Source of the DNA: Reclinomonas americana ATCC 50394
Taxonomy: Eukaryota; Jakobida; Jakobea; Jakobida
Reading direction: 5' to 3'
Assembly (NCBI GenBank): GCA_048213135.1
Contig: PS015018.1
Coordinates: 176,462 to 206,871 of the forward strand
Length of the DNA: 30,410 nucleotides
The notes beneath the pieces are model-generated. The model was not told where the DNA came from. It worked only from the letters and a program-made list of their open reading frames with translations, and made no database searches. Both the position numbers and the translations under genes were made by a program. Shown here piece by piece: positions 18,386 through 29,216 of this stretch. The stretch's first letter is position 1. Each line of letters begins with the position of its first letter.

Positions 18386-20473
18386 ATGATGCAAGCGTGC
18401 ACCACAGGTTTCTCATCACTCTTGCTCTCTCTCACTCTCTCATTGTGTGTGTGTGTCACTGAACGCATGCACAGCCTCGCGTCGCCTCTTTGCCTCGCGC
18501 AGTTTTCCCGCGCAAGTCACGTGCGTGATGGGCGCCAACTGGGGCGACGAGGGCAAGGGCAAGTTGGTGGACCTTATTGCCAAGGACTTTGACATTACCG
18601 CGCGCTGCGGTGGAGGCGCCAATGCAGGTGAGTGAGTGCATTTCGTCAATCAATCTATATTTATGCAACAAAACCCANNNNNNNNNNNNNNNNNNNNNNN
18701 NNNNNNNNNNNNNNNNNNNNNNNNNNNNNNNNNNNNNNNNNNNNNNNNNNNNNNNNNNACACACGCACCTCGCCATACTTGAGCGTCTCGGCCACCTGCT
18801 TCTCCACGTCCACACCGAGCTCCTTGATGTCGAATCCGCGCGTCAGATCGGCAATCAGGTTGCGCACCTTGGTCTCCAGCGTCGACGCATGCAGCAGGTC
18901 GCCGACGCGGATGCCCGTGCGCGCCATCTTGGAGGCGTAGCACGGTCCAATGCCGCGCTTCGTCGTGCCAATGTTCTGCCCCTGCTCACGCTTCCCGTCC
19001 ACGGCCATGTGCACGTCCAGCAGCACGTGCGCGCGATCCGAGATCAGAATGCGGCCCTCGATCGGCACATTCTAAACAAAGCACAATGAGTGCAACTGAA
19101 AGGCAATGACCAGGGGGGGCGAGGGTTGGGCTGTAGGAGAGCGCGAACCGCCTTTTTCAAGTTGTCCAACTCGCGGAACAAGGTCGGGATGTGCAGCACG
19201 ACGCCGTTGCCAAGGAGACAGGCCGAGTGCGGGTTGAGAATGCCAGAGGGCATCAGGTGGAAGGCAAACTTCTTGCCGTTGACCACCACCGTGTGACCTG
19301 CATTTATTCCGGGGGAGATAGATACAAAACACCCANNNNNNNNNNNNNNNNNNNNNNNNNNNNNNNNNNNNNNNNNNNNNNNNNNNNNNNNNNNNNNNNN
19401 NNNNNNNNNNNNNNNNNNNNNNNNNNNNNNNNNNNNNNNNNNNNNNNNNNNNNNNNNNNNNNNNNNNNNNNNNNNNNNNNNNNNNNNNNNNNNNNNNNNN
19501 NNNNNNNNNNNNNNNNNNNNNNNNNNNNNNNNNNNNNNNNNNNNNNNNNNNNNNNNNNNNNNNNNNNNNNNNNNNNNNNNNNNNNNNNNNNNNNNNNNNN
19601 NNNNNNNNNNNNNNNNNNNNNNNNNNNNNNNNNNNNNNNNNNNNNGGGGTTCTGAGAGTCCTCTCCCCTCCTCCCTCTCATTAACCGTCTCTCTCTTTCT
19701 TATTCCAGCAAATCAAGTCGTTTGTGGTCGACGGCGTGCAGTACGTCAACGACGCCTACAACAAGAACAAGTCGATTCTGATTGAGGGCGCCAACGCCAC
19801 CATGCTGGACATTGACTTTGGCACATACCCCTACGTCACCTCCTCCAACCCGTCCATGGGCGGCGCTGTCACCGGCACTGGTCTGGCCCCGTCGACCATC
19901 GGCTGCACGATTGGCGTGATGAAGGCGTACACCACCCGTGTGGGTCACGGCCCGTTCCCGACCGAGTTGGTGGATGCGGTGGGCGAGACGCTGCGCAAGA
20001 TTGGCCACGAGTTCGGCACCACCACTGGCCGCCCGCGTCGCTGCGGCTGGGCCGACGTGCCGATGATGCGCTACGTGCAGCAGATCAACCGCTTCGACTA
20101 CGTCAACCTCACCAAGCTCGACGTGTTGTCGACTCTCGATGAGATCAAGGTGGCCACGGCCTACGTGCTCCCCGACGGCAGCAAGCTGGCTCCGGGTGCC
20201 TACCCGGCCGTGCTCGAGGACCTCGCCAAGGTCAAGGTCGAGTACGTGACCGTGCCAGGCTGGAAGAGCGACATTAGCAAGGCCCGCAACATGAAGGATC
20301 TGCCGCAGCAGTTGCGTCTGCGTCCGTTGTTGAGTGCAGGTGACGAGATGTGATCTGATCTTCCGTGTCGCAGAGCGCGCAAGTACATTGAGCTGCTGGA
20401 GGACTCTGTCGGCGTGCCGTTCCGCTGGATTGGTGTCGGCCCCGACCGTGTCGACATGATCGTGCGCGCTTGA
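18386..20473 (+). CDS. Adenylosuccinate synthetase, middle exons inverted in this assembly
   Basis: Plus-strand exons are 18386-18407, 18475-18627, 19709-20310 and 20374-20473. The missing middle is encoded by 19297-19149 and 19071-18769 on the opposite strand. Placing those between exons two and three gives 442 residues, the normal family length, with perfect phases. Key motifs: [11 protein letters not shown] (IMP/GTP site), [57 protein letters not shown] and TKLDVL. The enzyme joins IMP and aspartate using GTP to make adenylosuccinate, the first committed step to AMP. The proposed N terminus [21 protein letters not shown] is basic and Ser-rich; it could be a short targeting sequence or simply an extension. 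The 18408-18474 intron is inferred from its typical size and phase. The last intron uses donor GTTGCGT. Confidence 0.93.
18678..18758. other. Assembly gap (81 N)
   Basis: Left border of the flipped contig inside adenylosuccinate synthetase. Confidence 0.99.
18769..19297 (-). CDS. Adenylosuccinate synthetase internal exons on the wrong strand (flipped contig)
   Basis: Two minus-strand exons lie here. Exon 19297-19149 begins with GT, completing the split glycine of ...GGGANAG to give [15 protein letters not shown]. Exon 19071-18769 encodes [39 protein letters not shown] and TLKYGE. The 3' end stops at donor GTGCGTGT close to the gap. The intron between them is 77 nt. These exons fit only between plus-strand exon 18475-18627 (phase 1 end) and exon 19709-20310 (phase 0 start), so the contig 18759-19335 must be reversed relative to its neighbours. 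Confidence 0.93.
19336..19645. other. Assembly gap (310 N)
   Basis: Right border of the flipped contig inside adenylosuccinate synthetase. No coding sequence is missing here, because the flanking exons join in frame once the contig is reversed. Confidence 0.99.
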
Positions 20474-20589
20474 AGCCATCCCAAGCTGCATCTGCACCCA
20501 CACTCACTCACTACCACGCACGACCTCTCGACAAGAACCGAGAAGCACCATTTGCTCGTGCGCAGTGAGTCGTGAACCGCGTAGTGGCT

Positions 20590-20595
20590 AATAAA
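20590..20595 (+). terminator. Poly(A) signal AATAAA of adenylosuccinate synthetase
   Basis: AATAAA 117 bp after the TGA stop at 20471-20473. It is the first such hexamer downstream on this strand. Confidence 0.6.
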
Positions 20596-20621
20596 CAAAG
20601 AAACAGAACCCACTCGCACAC

Positions 20622-20970
20622 TCAGACAGCGTCCACATGATCGCTCTCCCGTTGCTGCTGTTGCTGCTGCTGTTTTTGCTGCAACTCAACGCCTTCCTCG
20701 GGAGGTCCATGACTTCGCACTTGTCCCTCCGGCATGTCACAGCAGCTGGAGATCGCACGAGTGAGCAACTGGAGAAGAGGCAGACAAACAGACAGGGGGT
20801 GAGTCAAACCAGCAATCAGTGCACTCGGGATCGCAACAACAGCAGCAGTGCTCACGAAACCAAATGCAACAAGCTGCGAGAGAGTGAGATCGCGGTGCTT
20901 TTTCACTGCTTCTCTGTGCGTAGTGCCAACAAGTACCTGGTGGAAAGCAACAACACATGCCCTGCAGACA
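20622..20970 (-). CDS. Possible small single-pass membrane protein (weak)
   Basis: On the minus strand an open stretch encodes THREAVKKHRDLTLSQ followed by LVAFGFVSTAAVVAIPSALI, a good transmembrane helix. It ends at a donor (GTTTGACTC) near 20797. A pyrimidine-rich stretch with an acceptor (ATCTCCAG) leads to a tail of either Gln-rich or Ser/Asn-rich sequence, depending on the phase used. The start is not found; it may lie across the 20-base gap at 21007. No family is recognised. A plus-strand frame starting at 20638 (a poly-Leu run from CTG repeats) competes for the same DNA. Confidence 0.25.
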
Positions 20971-21006
20971 ATATGAATGAGCAAACAAAAACACACTGAG
21001 AGAGAA

Positions 21007-21026
21007 NNNNNNNNNNNNNNNNNNNN
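21007..21026. other. Assembly gap (20 N)
   Basis: Short N run beside a long CT repeat. Confidence 0.99.
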
Positions 21027-21029
21027 GCA

Positions 21030-21030
<1 letters not shown>

Positions 21031-21074
<44 letters not shown>
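21031..21074. repeat. (CT)n microsatellite
   Basis: Uninterrupted CT dinucleotides, about 22 units, just upstream of the large ankyrin gene. It may lie in its promoter or 5' UTR. Confidence 0.95.
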
Positions 21075-21078
<4 letters not shown>

Positions 21079-21171
21079 GCGTCCCACGAGTCAACAACGT
21101 CGAACTTCGAGCAATTCCGAAGAAACAACGGTCACCGCACGCACAAACAGCCATCTTTCTTTCACTCGAGA

Positions 21172-21437
21172 ATGTCGAGTGAGGAAGTGGTGGTCCTCTC
21201 GCCACCACAACCACCACCACTTGTGCAGGTGCGTTGTGCACGTAAGTCTGTGTGTGTCTCTCTCACACTCACTCACTCTGTCTCTTTCTCTCTCTCAGAG
21301 TGGTCATGGAGACGACTACGACGCAACGTTCGAGTCAATGATGCAACAGCAACCCTCTGCTGACTTTGATCAAGCCGTTGCTGCGATCAATCTCTCGCCC
21401 ACCTCTGAAGCACTCGGTGAGCACACAACAGAACACT

Positions 21438-21500
<63 letters not shown>

Positions 21501-24500
21501 CCAGAGAGAGAGAGAGACGCTGAGAGAGAAAGACGCCGACTAATGATGGAGAGAGATGGTTAACAACACAGTCCTCTTTCACACTCTCATTGTCTCTTTC
21601 TCTCTCTCTCTTTCTCACTCAGCAGCAGCCGCAGCAGCAGCCGCAGCGCAACAACAACAGCTGCAGCAACAGCGAGCAGGGAGCAGCGTGTCGGACCGCT
21701 CATCAGCCGACATTCGCGATCTGCGTGGCTGCTCACCCGACACACTGCGTGCGGGCTTGCACGATGGATCGCTGGACCCGTCATTGCGCGGGCGACACGG
21801 TCGTACACCGCTCATGTTTGTGGCGTTTGCCGGCCTCACGGAGCACGTGCAGGTGCTGCTGAAATGCAGCAAGGACCAGGTGTCGATTGACGAGGCCGAC
21901 GACGATGGTCTCACTCCGCTCTTCTTTGCGGCCGTCGGCAATTTTGTGGATGTCACCTCGATTTTGCTGGAGGCCGGCGCGAATGTGTTTGCCGAGGCGC
22001 GTGGTGGCGCCACGGTTCTCTTTGCGGCCGCGCAGAATGGTTTGCTCTCTCTCTCTCTCTCTGCGCCCCACGTTTCCTCTCCTTCTCCTGTTCCCTCACT
22101 CTTTTGTGCCTGCAGGCTCTGCCGATGTGGTCCCCGTGCTGCTGAAACATGTGCGAGAGCGATACCCCAATCGTCTGGCTGCTTTTGTGGATGCACAGAT
22201 TGCCACCGGCGAGGGTGACACACCGGGCACATCGACGGCCACTGCGTTGTATGTGGCGGTGCAGCAGGGCCATCTGGAGATTGTGCAGTACCTGTTGGCT
22301 GCCGGTGCGCTGCTCAATCCGTCAGGGGAGCCCGAAGCCTCGCCGCTGCTGGTGGCCGCACAGAATGGGCACGCGGCAGTGGTGGAGTACCTGGCCATCT
22401 ACTATCGCGATCACGGGTTGAACATTGACGAGGCCACGGCACTCGGCATCACTCCGCTGTTTTTGGCCACACGCGAAGGTGTGTCTGTGTGTGTGTGTGT
22501 GTGTTTGCGTGAGTAATATGCAGGACAGTGCCTCATCCGTGTACACAGGGAACGACGATGTTGTGCGTGTGCTGCTCGCATACGGTGCCAATCCTCTCCA
22601 CCAGACCGTGGACGGTTACACCCCATGCGATGTGGCTGGTGAGTGTACATGGCGTGTCACACGAATTACTTCCAGGATCGCTTACTGGTTTGCAGAAATG
22701 GTCACCGAGTCACGGAGAAACAGCGTCGAACTGATCGCAGACAATCAAGAGGAGATGGACGCGTCCATCGCTGCTGCCGCAGCCGCAGGCGGGGGCGCAC
22801 TGAACGACAGTGGGAGTGGAGCCGGGTTCACCGACTTGATTGGCATGCTGTATCAGGGGGCTTTGCAGCTGGCGGAGCAGGAGGCCGCCAGTGAAGCCGT
22901 GCTGGCGGAGACGGCATCGGCCCTGGTGCGTCGAGTGGCATGGCGCGCCATGACTGCGGTGGCAGTCATGTCACCCGAAGTCGCTCATGATACGGTGGTG
23001 CGAGCCATGCACGACGCTGTTACGCGTGCGCTCTCTCCTCCATCAGGCGACGGTCGTGCCTCTGCGTCGCCCATCCCCACCTCTGTGTCGCCAACGAGTG
23101 GACACAAGGGAAAACGGTCGCGACGACGCGTGCAGTTTGCCGGTTCAGAAGATCCAGACGCGTCGGCATCAGCAGCGGCTGCGGCGGCAGCAATCGAGGC
23201 GGCTGAGGGAGAGGAAGAGGACGAAGAGGAAAAGGAACGGTTGTCGACCGATGGCAGCAGCGTCCGTCACGATGGGCAAGTGTCGTCGCCAAAGGCCGAA
23301 GCTGACGACGTCGCACGGCGTGTGGTTGACGCAGCGTTGCGCGCTGCTTCACCGCCCGACGCGGAAGCGTCGCATATCGATCATTGCGAGGATCTGGCAG
23401 GCGAGGTCGCCAGATCGGTGGTGACTAATGCCGTGCGCCACATTGCTGTGGATGCTGACGATGAGCCAGTGGCCGCAGACGGCACGCTGGAGACTGAGCG
23501 AGGGGAGGCGACTGGTGAGGATGCAGCCATGGTTTCGCCCACCACCGCTCTTGCCACGACACTTTCAGAAGGGGCTATTCAAGCGGCTCGCCAGCAGTTG
23601 GCAGACGAAGGCGAGGCACAGGCAGCAGATGAGCCGCTGGTGACCCCGACAACCGCCCTGGCCACCACTATGTCGGAGGAGGCAATGAGAGCGGCACGAC
23701 AGGAGCTTGCCGACGAGGCGGCAAGTGAGCCCTTACCCGCACCGTTGGTGACACCAGCCACTGCCTTGGCCACCACCTTGTCAGAGGAGGCAATGAGAGC
23801 GGCACGACAGGAGCTTGCCGACGAGGCGGCAAGTGAGCCCTTACCCGCACCGTTGGTGACACCAGCCACTGCCTTGGCCACCACCTTGTCAGAGGAGGCA
23901 ATGAGAGCGGCACGACAGGAGCTTGCCGACGAGGCGGCGAGTGAGCCAATGCCTGCACCGCTGGTGACACCCGCCACTGCTCTCGCCACCACCATGTCGG
24001 AGGAGGCAATGAGGACGGCACGACAGGAGCTTGCCGACGAGGCGGCAAGTGAGCCACTGCCCGCACCATTGGTAACGCCAGCCACTGCTCTCGCCACCAC
24101 CATGTCGGAGGAGGCAATGAAGACGGCACGACAGGAGCTTGCCGACGAGGCGGCGAGTGAGCCAATGTCCGCACCGCTGTTGACGCCGGCCACTGCGTTG
24201 GCCACCACCATGTCGGAGGAGGCGATGAAGGCGGCACGACAGGAGCTCGCTGACGAGGCGGCGAGTGAGCCGATGCCAGCACCGTTGGTGACACCAGCTA
24301 CTGCCTTGGCCACCACCTTGTCGGAGGAGGCGATGCAAGCGGCACGACAGGAGCTTGCCGATGAGGCGGCGAGCGAGCCGATGCCAGCACCGCTGGTGAC
24401 ACCGGCCACTGCCTTGGCCGCCACCATGTCGGAAGAAGTAATCGAGACGGCGCGCAAGGAACTCGCTGCAGAGGCGGCGAATGAGTCAACGGAGAGCTTT

Positions 24501-27500
24501 GTGCGCGAAGTGCTGACACAGTCGGCCGACGGCAGTCGGAGAGCAAGGAGACAGGGCTCGGCGAAAGGCCACGACAGAATACCGCCCGCGGAACACGTGC
24601 CAGAGTCGACGCACTCGGCTTCGTGGCTTTCGGCCACTACCGGCAATCACACGCGCCTGCAGAATAGAGTTGACTGGATGGAGCACCTGGCAGAGGGCGA
24701 TGGCACTCATGGTTTGCGCGACGTGCTCCACTCAGTTTGTGATGCCGCAGCTTTTGAAGTGCTCATTTGTGCCTGCAGCCCCGCCTGTTGCCGACATTGC
24801 AGTGGATGACGTGGCGGAGATGGAGAAGCAGCAGTTGCAGTCGGCGATTGACACAATCATGGACGGTTCGTGTTGTGAGGTTGACCATGCGGAGACTGGA
24901 AGCTGAGTGCACTGTGTGTGTCGCAGAACCCCTGCGTGATGACCAGCTTCCGTCCGCGAGGGAGAGATTATCACAACCACCATCGGCGCTGAATCGAGGA
25001 CGGCCAGAACCGCTATCGTCGGCGACCACACACAATAAGACCGCAAGTTGCGTGTCACTTCTGTTTGTGTGAGCAGTGGGTGTTGGACTCACGAAAGGGG
25101 CGTCTGTTCGGCAGCGTTCGAGCCAGCGCACGTCTCGACTCCTTCGTCAGAGGCGGTGTCGACCCCCACTGTTCGACTGAATGTGACGTTGCTCAGTCGC
25201 AACCGACAAATAGACGTGTTTCGTCCACTGTTGCTGCCGTCTGCCACGTTGCTTCTGCTTTCCTCATTGCGTTGTGTACTTCCTCAGCGCTCGGCTTCCA
25301 CAAGTGACGTCGCCGGACCCAGCAACACCTGCACAAGCACCACAAGCCCTTCGTTTCTCCTCGAGATCACCGGTGGAGGATTCTGTGGTGCGTCTTTTCT
25401 GTGCATGTAATTGTGTTGTATGGCTCGCCATCTCACTGTCTCATCATGGTGCAGGCACGCATGCTGCCACGCATGACTCGGGCGGAACTGCAGCGCGAAC
25501 GAGACCTTGTGCAGGCCGCTGGTCTGGGAAACGGCAGTCCGTTTCGACAGCGGCGCGGTGATGTGTTGAATCACAAATTGCGCGACATCGAGTTCGAGAT
25601 GAAGGTATTGTGTCGTTTTCCTGCCTTGTCACTCGGCATGAAAAAAAGTGCTGGATGTTGACTGTTAAGTGTTCTCACAGATGGTGGCTGAGCGCCAGCG
25701 GCAAGAACTGTACCGTGCAATGGAGCGCATCCGCAAGCAGCACCTCCACAGCAGACCGACCCGATCGCCACAGCCGGAGCTGCAAGAAGGATTGGATGGC
25801 GTCGACGGTGAAGGTCGGGAGACCGCCGCCGATCTCAGCTTCTCTGCGGTGGCGTCGCTGGGAGGTGGTGTCGACGGAAAGAGGAGTGGCAGTCGGTTAT
25901 CGCGTTCGGCGTCGACCACCCCTCGTCGGCGTGGACGTGCGGAGACTGGTGCATTGTCTCCACGTGACGGTGTAGGTCGACCACGATCGCGCTCATCTCG
26001 CTCGCCCAACACGCGCGGCTCTCGTTCGGAGGCTGCCACACCGCGGCTCAACGCGAACACCGCGGCAGGTGCCGGTGGCACTGGCCGCACTCGGCAGAGT
26101 CGATCGCCGAACAGTCGGTCGCGCAGTCCAATCACATCGCCACGCTTCCGTCCACATGTGGATCAGAAGAAGTTCGAGATCCAGTGGGTGCCGCTGTGGA
26201 GGCCACACGTCAAGTCGGTGCCGGTGCCGGACTCGGCCCGTGCATCATCGGCGACGTCTGGTGTGAGAAAGCGAAGGCGTCGAACGCGCTCCGCCAAGGG
26301 CCCGGTCAAGACCAACGCCGATCCGGCTTCTGTGCCGACAGAGTTGGCGCCACCGCGACCGAATACCGCGGCTGCGCTGCAGCGTGTGCTGGCCAAGTAC
26401 TCACCGCGTGGAGAGCGACCTCCTCTGCCGGCCATTCGACCGGCGTTGGCGGAGACACGGGGCCCGGCAGAGCTGGCTCTGCTTGAACGCGAGCGTCACT
26501 ATGATGACGATGAGTTCGAAGACGACGACGACGATGGCAACGGTGTTGGCGGTGGTGGTGGTGGTGGTGGCAATGCTGGTGGGCCAAAGACGGGTGGCGA
26601 CGATGATTACCAAGGCCGCCCGTCGACGCCGCGATGTGGAACTGCGCTGGGTCGACGGGAGGACGATCAGTGGGACGATGACGATTTCGAGGAAGATGAG
26701 GATGATGATCATGATGACGATTTTGAGGAGGAGGAGGAGGAGGGGCAGGAGGAGCAGGAGCACCTTAGCGGTGGCCCTGACGAGCATGACGAGCTGCACG
26801 CAGAGCACGTCGACGGTGGTGTCGGTGACCGCGACAGACTCGCCGGTGACGACGACGCTGGAGCTGATGGCGGTTACGAAGACGGTGAGGATCAGTTCGA
26901 GGAGGAGGAGGAGGACGAGGATGGTGAATCGCAGCAGCCGACGGTGGAGAGACCCGAATCGGCAGTCGACGCCGCGGCGAGTGTGGACGGCGAGGAGTCG
27001 CCACAGCCGCCGCTGGTCCGTGATGACGCTGAAAGTGGTGATAAGGAGGATCAGCAGCTGTTGCGCGATGCGCTGCAGGAGCGGGAGGAGGCAAAAGTGG
27101 AGGGAGAGACTGGGAGCGCGGAGGTATTTGGCGACAGCAGTGACGCCCATGAGGCGGATGGCGACGGCGCGATTGTCCAGCCGCAATCGACGTCCAACAG
27201 CCGTTCTCACTCGGCCAACAAGAGACGAGGCTCGTGGCAGAAGGGCTCGCCCGTTACGTCGGAAGAGGAGGCCATTGCTGGCGCCAAACGCCTCCTCGCC
27301 CATCGACCGCTGCTGTTGCAGTCGCCGCCGCTGGAGAATCCGCATGCTGGCAGTGTGGTGGGTGCGGATGGCAACGCGCTGAGCGAGAACGATGATCACG
27401 CCTCGCGCTTCCGCCCGCAGTCTTCCGAAGCGAATGTGCCGAGTGCCGCGGACGAGGAGCTCGAGCGCCAGTTGCAAGAGACTGCCGTCAATGTGCTCGC

Positions 27501-29016
27501 GCTGACCAGACTCGATGTGCGTGTTTGCCGCCGTCTCCCTCACTCTTTCTGTGTGTGTTTTCCTGACTGTCGTATTGTGGTTTCTTGTGGATGCATGACC
27601 TGCAGACGGCCGAGGAGACGGGAATGGCGCACGAGGTGCTGTCGCGGTGGACGGCGGCGGCCAGTAATATCCGATCTGCGCTGTCGCCTACAGTGGCCTC
27701 CTCGCCGCGCAATCTGCGTCGCGGGCGGCGTCTGCTGGCGTGGGGTCCTCTGAAGCAAGGCGAAAGGTTCCCCACGCAAGTGATGCTGGAGTTGCGTGCG
27801 CACGCACAACTACACCGTGTGTCTACTGTTCAATGCTTTGACTCACACCGATGCTTGCGCAGTCCCGCGTTCCTGGGTCACTTGAACAGCCTGTACCAGT
27901 GTGCGCTGCACTCACCTGCCGTGCAGCAGCAGCGCATCCGTGAGTTGGAACTTGCCTCGCGCCAGCTGGCCGAGATCAAGCACAATCTCATGTCCATGTC
28001 GCTGCCGACGCGTGGCGCAAACGATGCGCTGAAGCCCGTGTCACCTCGTCGACTGCACCGACGCCGGAAGAAGTTGTCGTCGGCACCCGCCGGCGTTCCA
28101 CGCGGTAGCGATGTGGAGAAGGCATACGGTGGTCCAGTGTTTACGTCGCCGCCAGAGTACATGCCGCGCAAGCCAGTCGTGGAGCCGAATGTGGCCGTCT
28201 TCCGCTTCGACCCCGATTTCACGAGCACCAAGTCTGATCCGCACGATGTGGCGCGACCCACCTCCACGTTTGATCTCGTGTCTGCGGTGGAGCTCGTGCG
28301 CAACAAAGGTGTGCGGGAAGAGACTACAAGAATTGCGTGTTGTGGTGGTGGTGGCTGACCGACCTTTCTTTTCTTGTTCAGTGCACCGGCGGTATCGCAT
28401 CAAGTCGACGCTGGTCAGGCAGCAAATTGACGGCACCAAGACACTGATCAGTCCCCAAGTCGACGCCACACGGTCTACGTCCGCAGGCCGACGCGGACAT
28501 TTGTCGTCGCAGAGTGCACGAACTGGAGGAGGCAGTGCGCCAGCGACGGCCGCCACCTCCGCACGTCCACGGCATTCGTCGGCGCGAGTGGGCGGTAGTG
28601 CGCGCTTGCCACCAATGGCGCCGGCCACTCCGCGCGCCAGTGCCAGCTCGGTCACCACGACGACCAACACTAGTGATGACGATGACACGCGAGGCGCAGG
28701 GACAGTGCTGCTGGCGCAAGGGCCGGTGGTGGCCAAGCCGATCGACGGCGAGCCCATGGGTGTGCAATTGCCACCGGTGCCAACACGCTCGTCGTCGGTC
28801 ACCATCCCTCGCCTCTCGATTCCACCGCCGTCGCCACGGCGCATGACGCCACTGTCGTCGGCACGCAGCAGTGCGACATCGTCGGCGCCGCAGTCGCCAG
28901 CTGCAGCTCGCCGATCTGTAACCACGTCACCCATGCCGAGTCCGCCCAGCAAGCCGCTCGCTGGCCACGCACGTCCGAATCCGCGGGCGACGCGGCTGGC
29001 AAGTGTCGCCAAATAG
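21172..29016 (+). CDS. Large ankyrin-repeat protein with nine 36-residue repeats, RS-rich and acidic regions
   Basis: Fifteen exons: 21172-21228, 21299-21416, 21623-22039, 22116-22478, 22549-22638, 22696-24711, 24779-24865, 24927-25046, 25115-25217, 25288-25387, 25455-25604, 25681-27516, 27606-27790, 27863-28308 and 28382-29016; 2240 residues. Domains in order: Ala/Gln run (about 59-75); about six ankyrin repeats (113-350, e.g. GRTPLMFVAFAG, GLTPLFFAAVGN, GITPLFLATREG); nine tandem 36-mers (about 625-950); a charged helical segment (MVAERQRQELYRAMERIRKQ, 1208 on); Arg-Ser dipeptide-rich stretch (about 1270-1365); Asp/Glu-rich low-complexity region with a Gly run (about 1480-1630); and a basic Ser/Pro-rich tail. 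Ankyrin repeats bind partner proteins; the rest suggests a scaffold. No enzyme domain is visible and I do not recognise a named family. The weakest links are exons 24927-25387; if they do not join, there are two adjacent genes. Confidence 0.7.
21417..21622 (+). repeat. Microsatellite-rich intron of the ankyrin gene
   Basis: A 206-nt intron with donor GTGAGCAC and acceptor CACTCAG. It contains a CA repeat (about 21440-21500, interrupted by GCGCG) and short GA and CT runs. It is longer than the usual 57-90 nt because of these repeats. Confidence 0.8.
23528..24489 (+). repeat. Nine tandem 108-bp coding repeats
   Basis: The unit is about 108 bp and encodes 36 residues. Its core is PLVTPATALATT followed by LSEEAMRAARQELADEAASE and then PLPA or PMPA. 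The first copy (MVSPTTALATTLSEGAIQAARQQLADE) and the ninth (AATMSEEVIETARKELAAEAANE) are diverged. The central copies are nearly identical in DNA, which points to recent unequal exchange. The SEEAMRAARQELADEAA half looks like an amphipathic acidic helix. Confidence 0.95.
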
Positions 29017-29216
29017 AATGAGGATTGAGAGAGAGAGAGGCCACAAGGGAGGAGGATAATAATCATTTTAAATACACAAATACCTGTAAGTGAAGTGTGA
29101 CGCGGAGGGAGGAGCGATTTTCGTGTACTTTTTGATTTTTTAATGCACGCTGTCCACGATGAAAAGACAAACCACCACACACACACCGACCGTCGCCATA
29201 CAACCGAGCACCGAGC
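29017..29216. other. Convergent 3' region between the ankyrin gene and glutaminase
   Basis: About 200 bp hold both 3' UTRs. No AATAAA is seen for the plus-strand gene. A short GA repeat follows its stop codon. Confidence 0.5.
29139..29144 (-). terminator. Poly(A) signal variant ATTAAA (glutaminase)
   Basis: Read on the minus strand it is ATTAAA, 73 bp after the glutaminase stop codon, followed by an A run. Confidence 0.4.

Noticed and set aside
18759-19335. Real genomic inversion or trans-splicing in adenylosuccinate synthetase
   Set aside because: Both breakpoints fall inside N gaps and the flipped exons are intact with matching phases. An assembly error is far simpler.
23579-24646. Long antisense open frame (355 residues) over the 36-mer repeats
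   Set aside because: It stays open only because each 108-bp unit lacks antisense stops. The sense frame has splice sites, ankyrin repeats and a coherent helix pattern.
25288-25410. End of the ankyrin gene at TAA 25408-25410 via phase-0 splicing
   Set aside because: It would leave the following exons without a start codon. The phase-2 junction at 25217/25288 continues directly into exon 25455.
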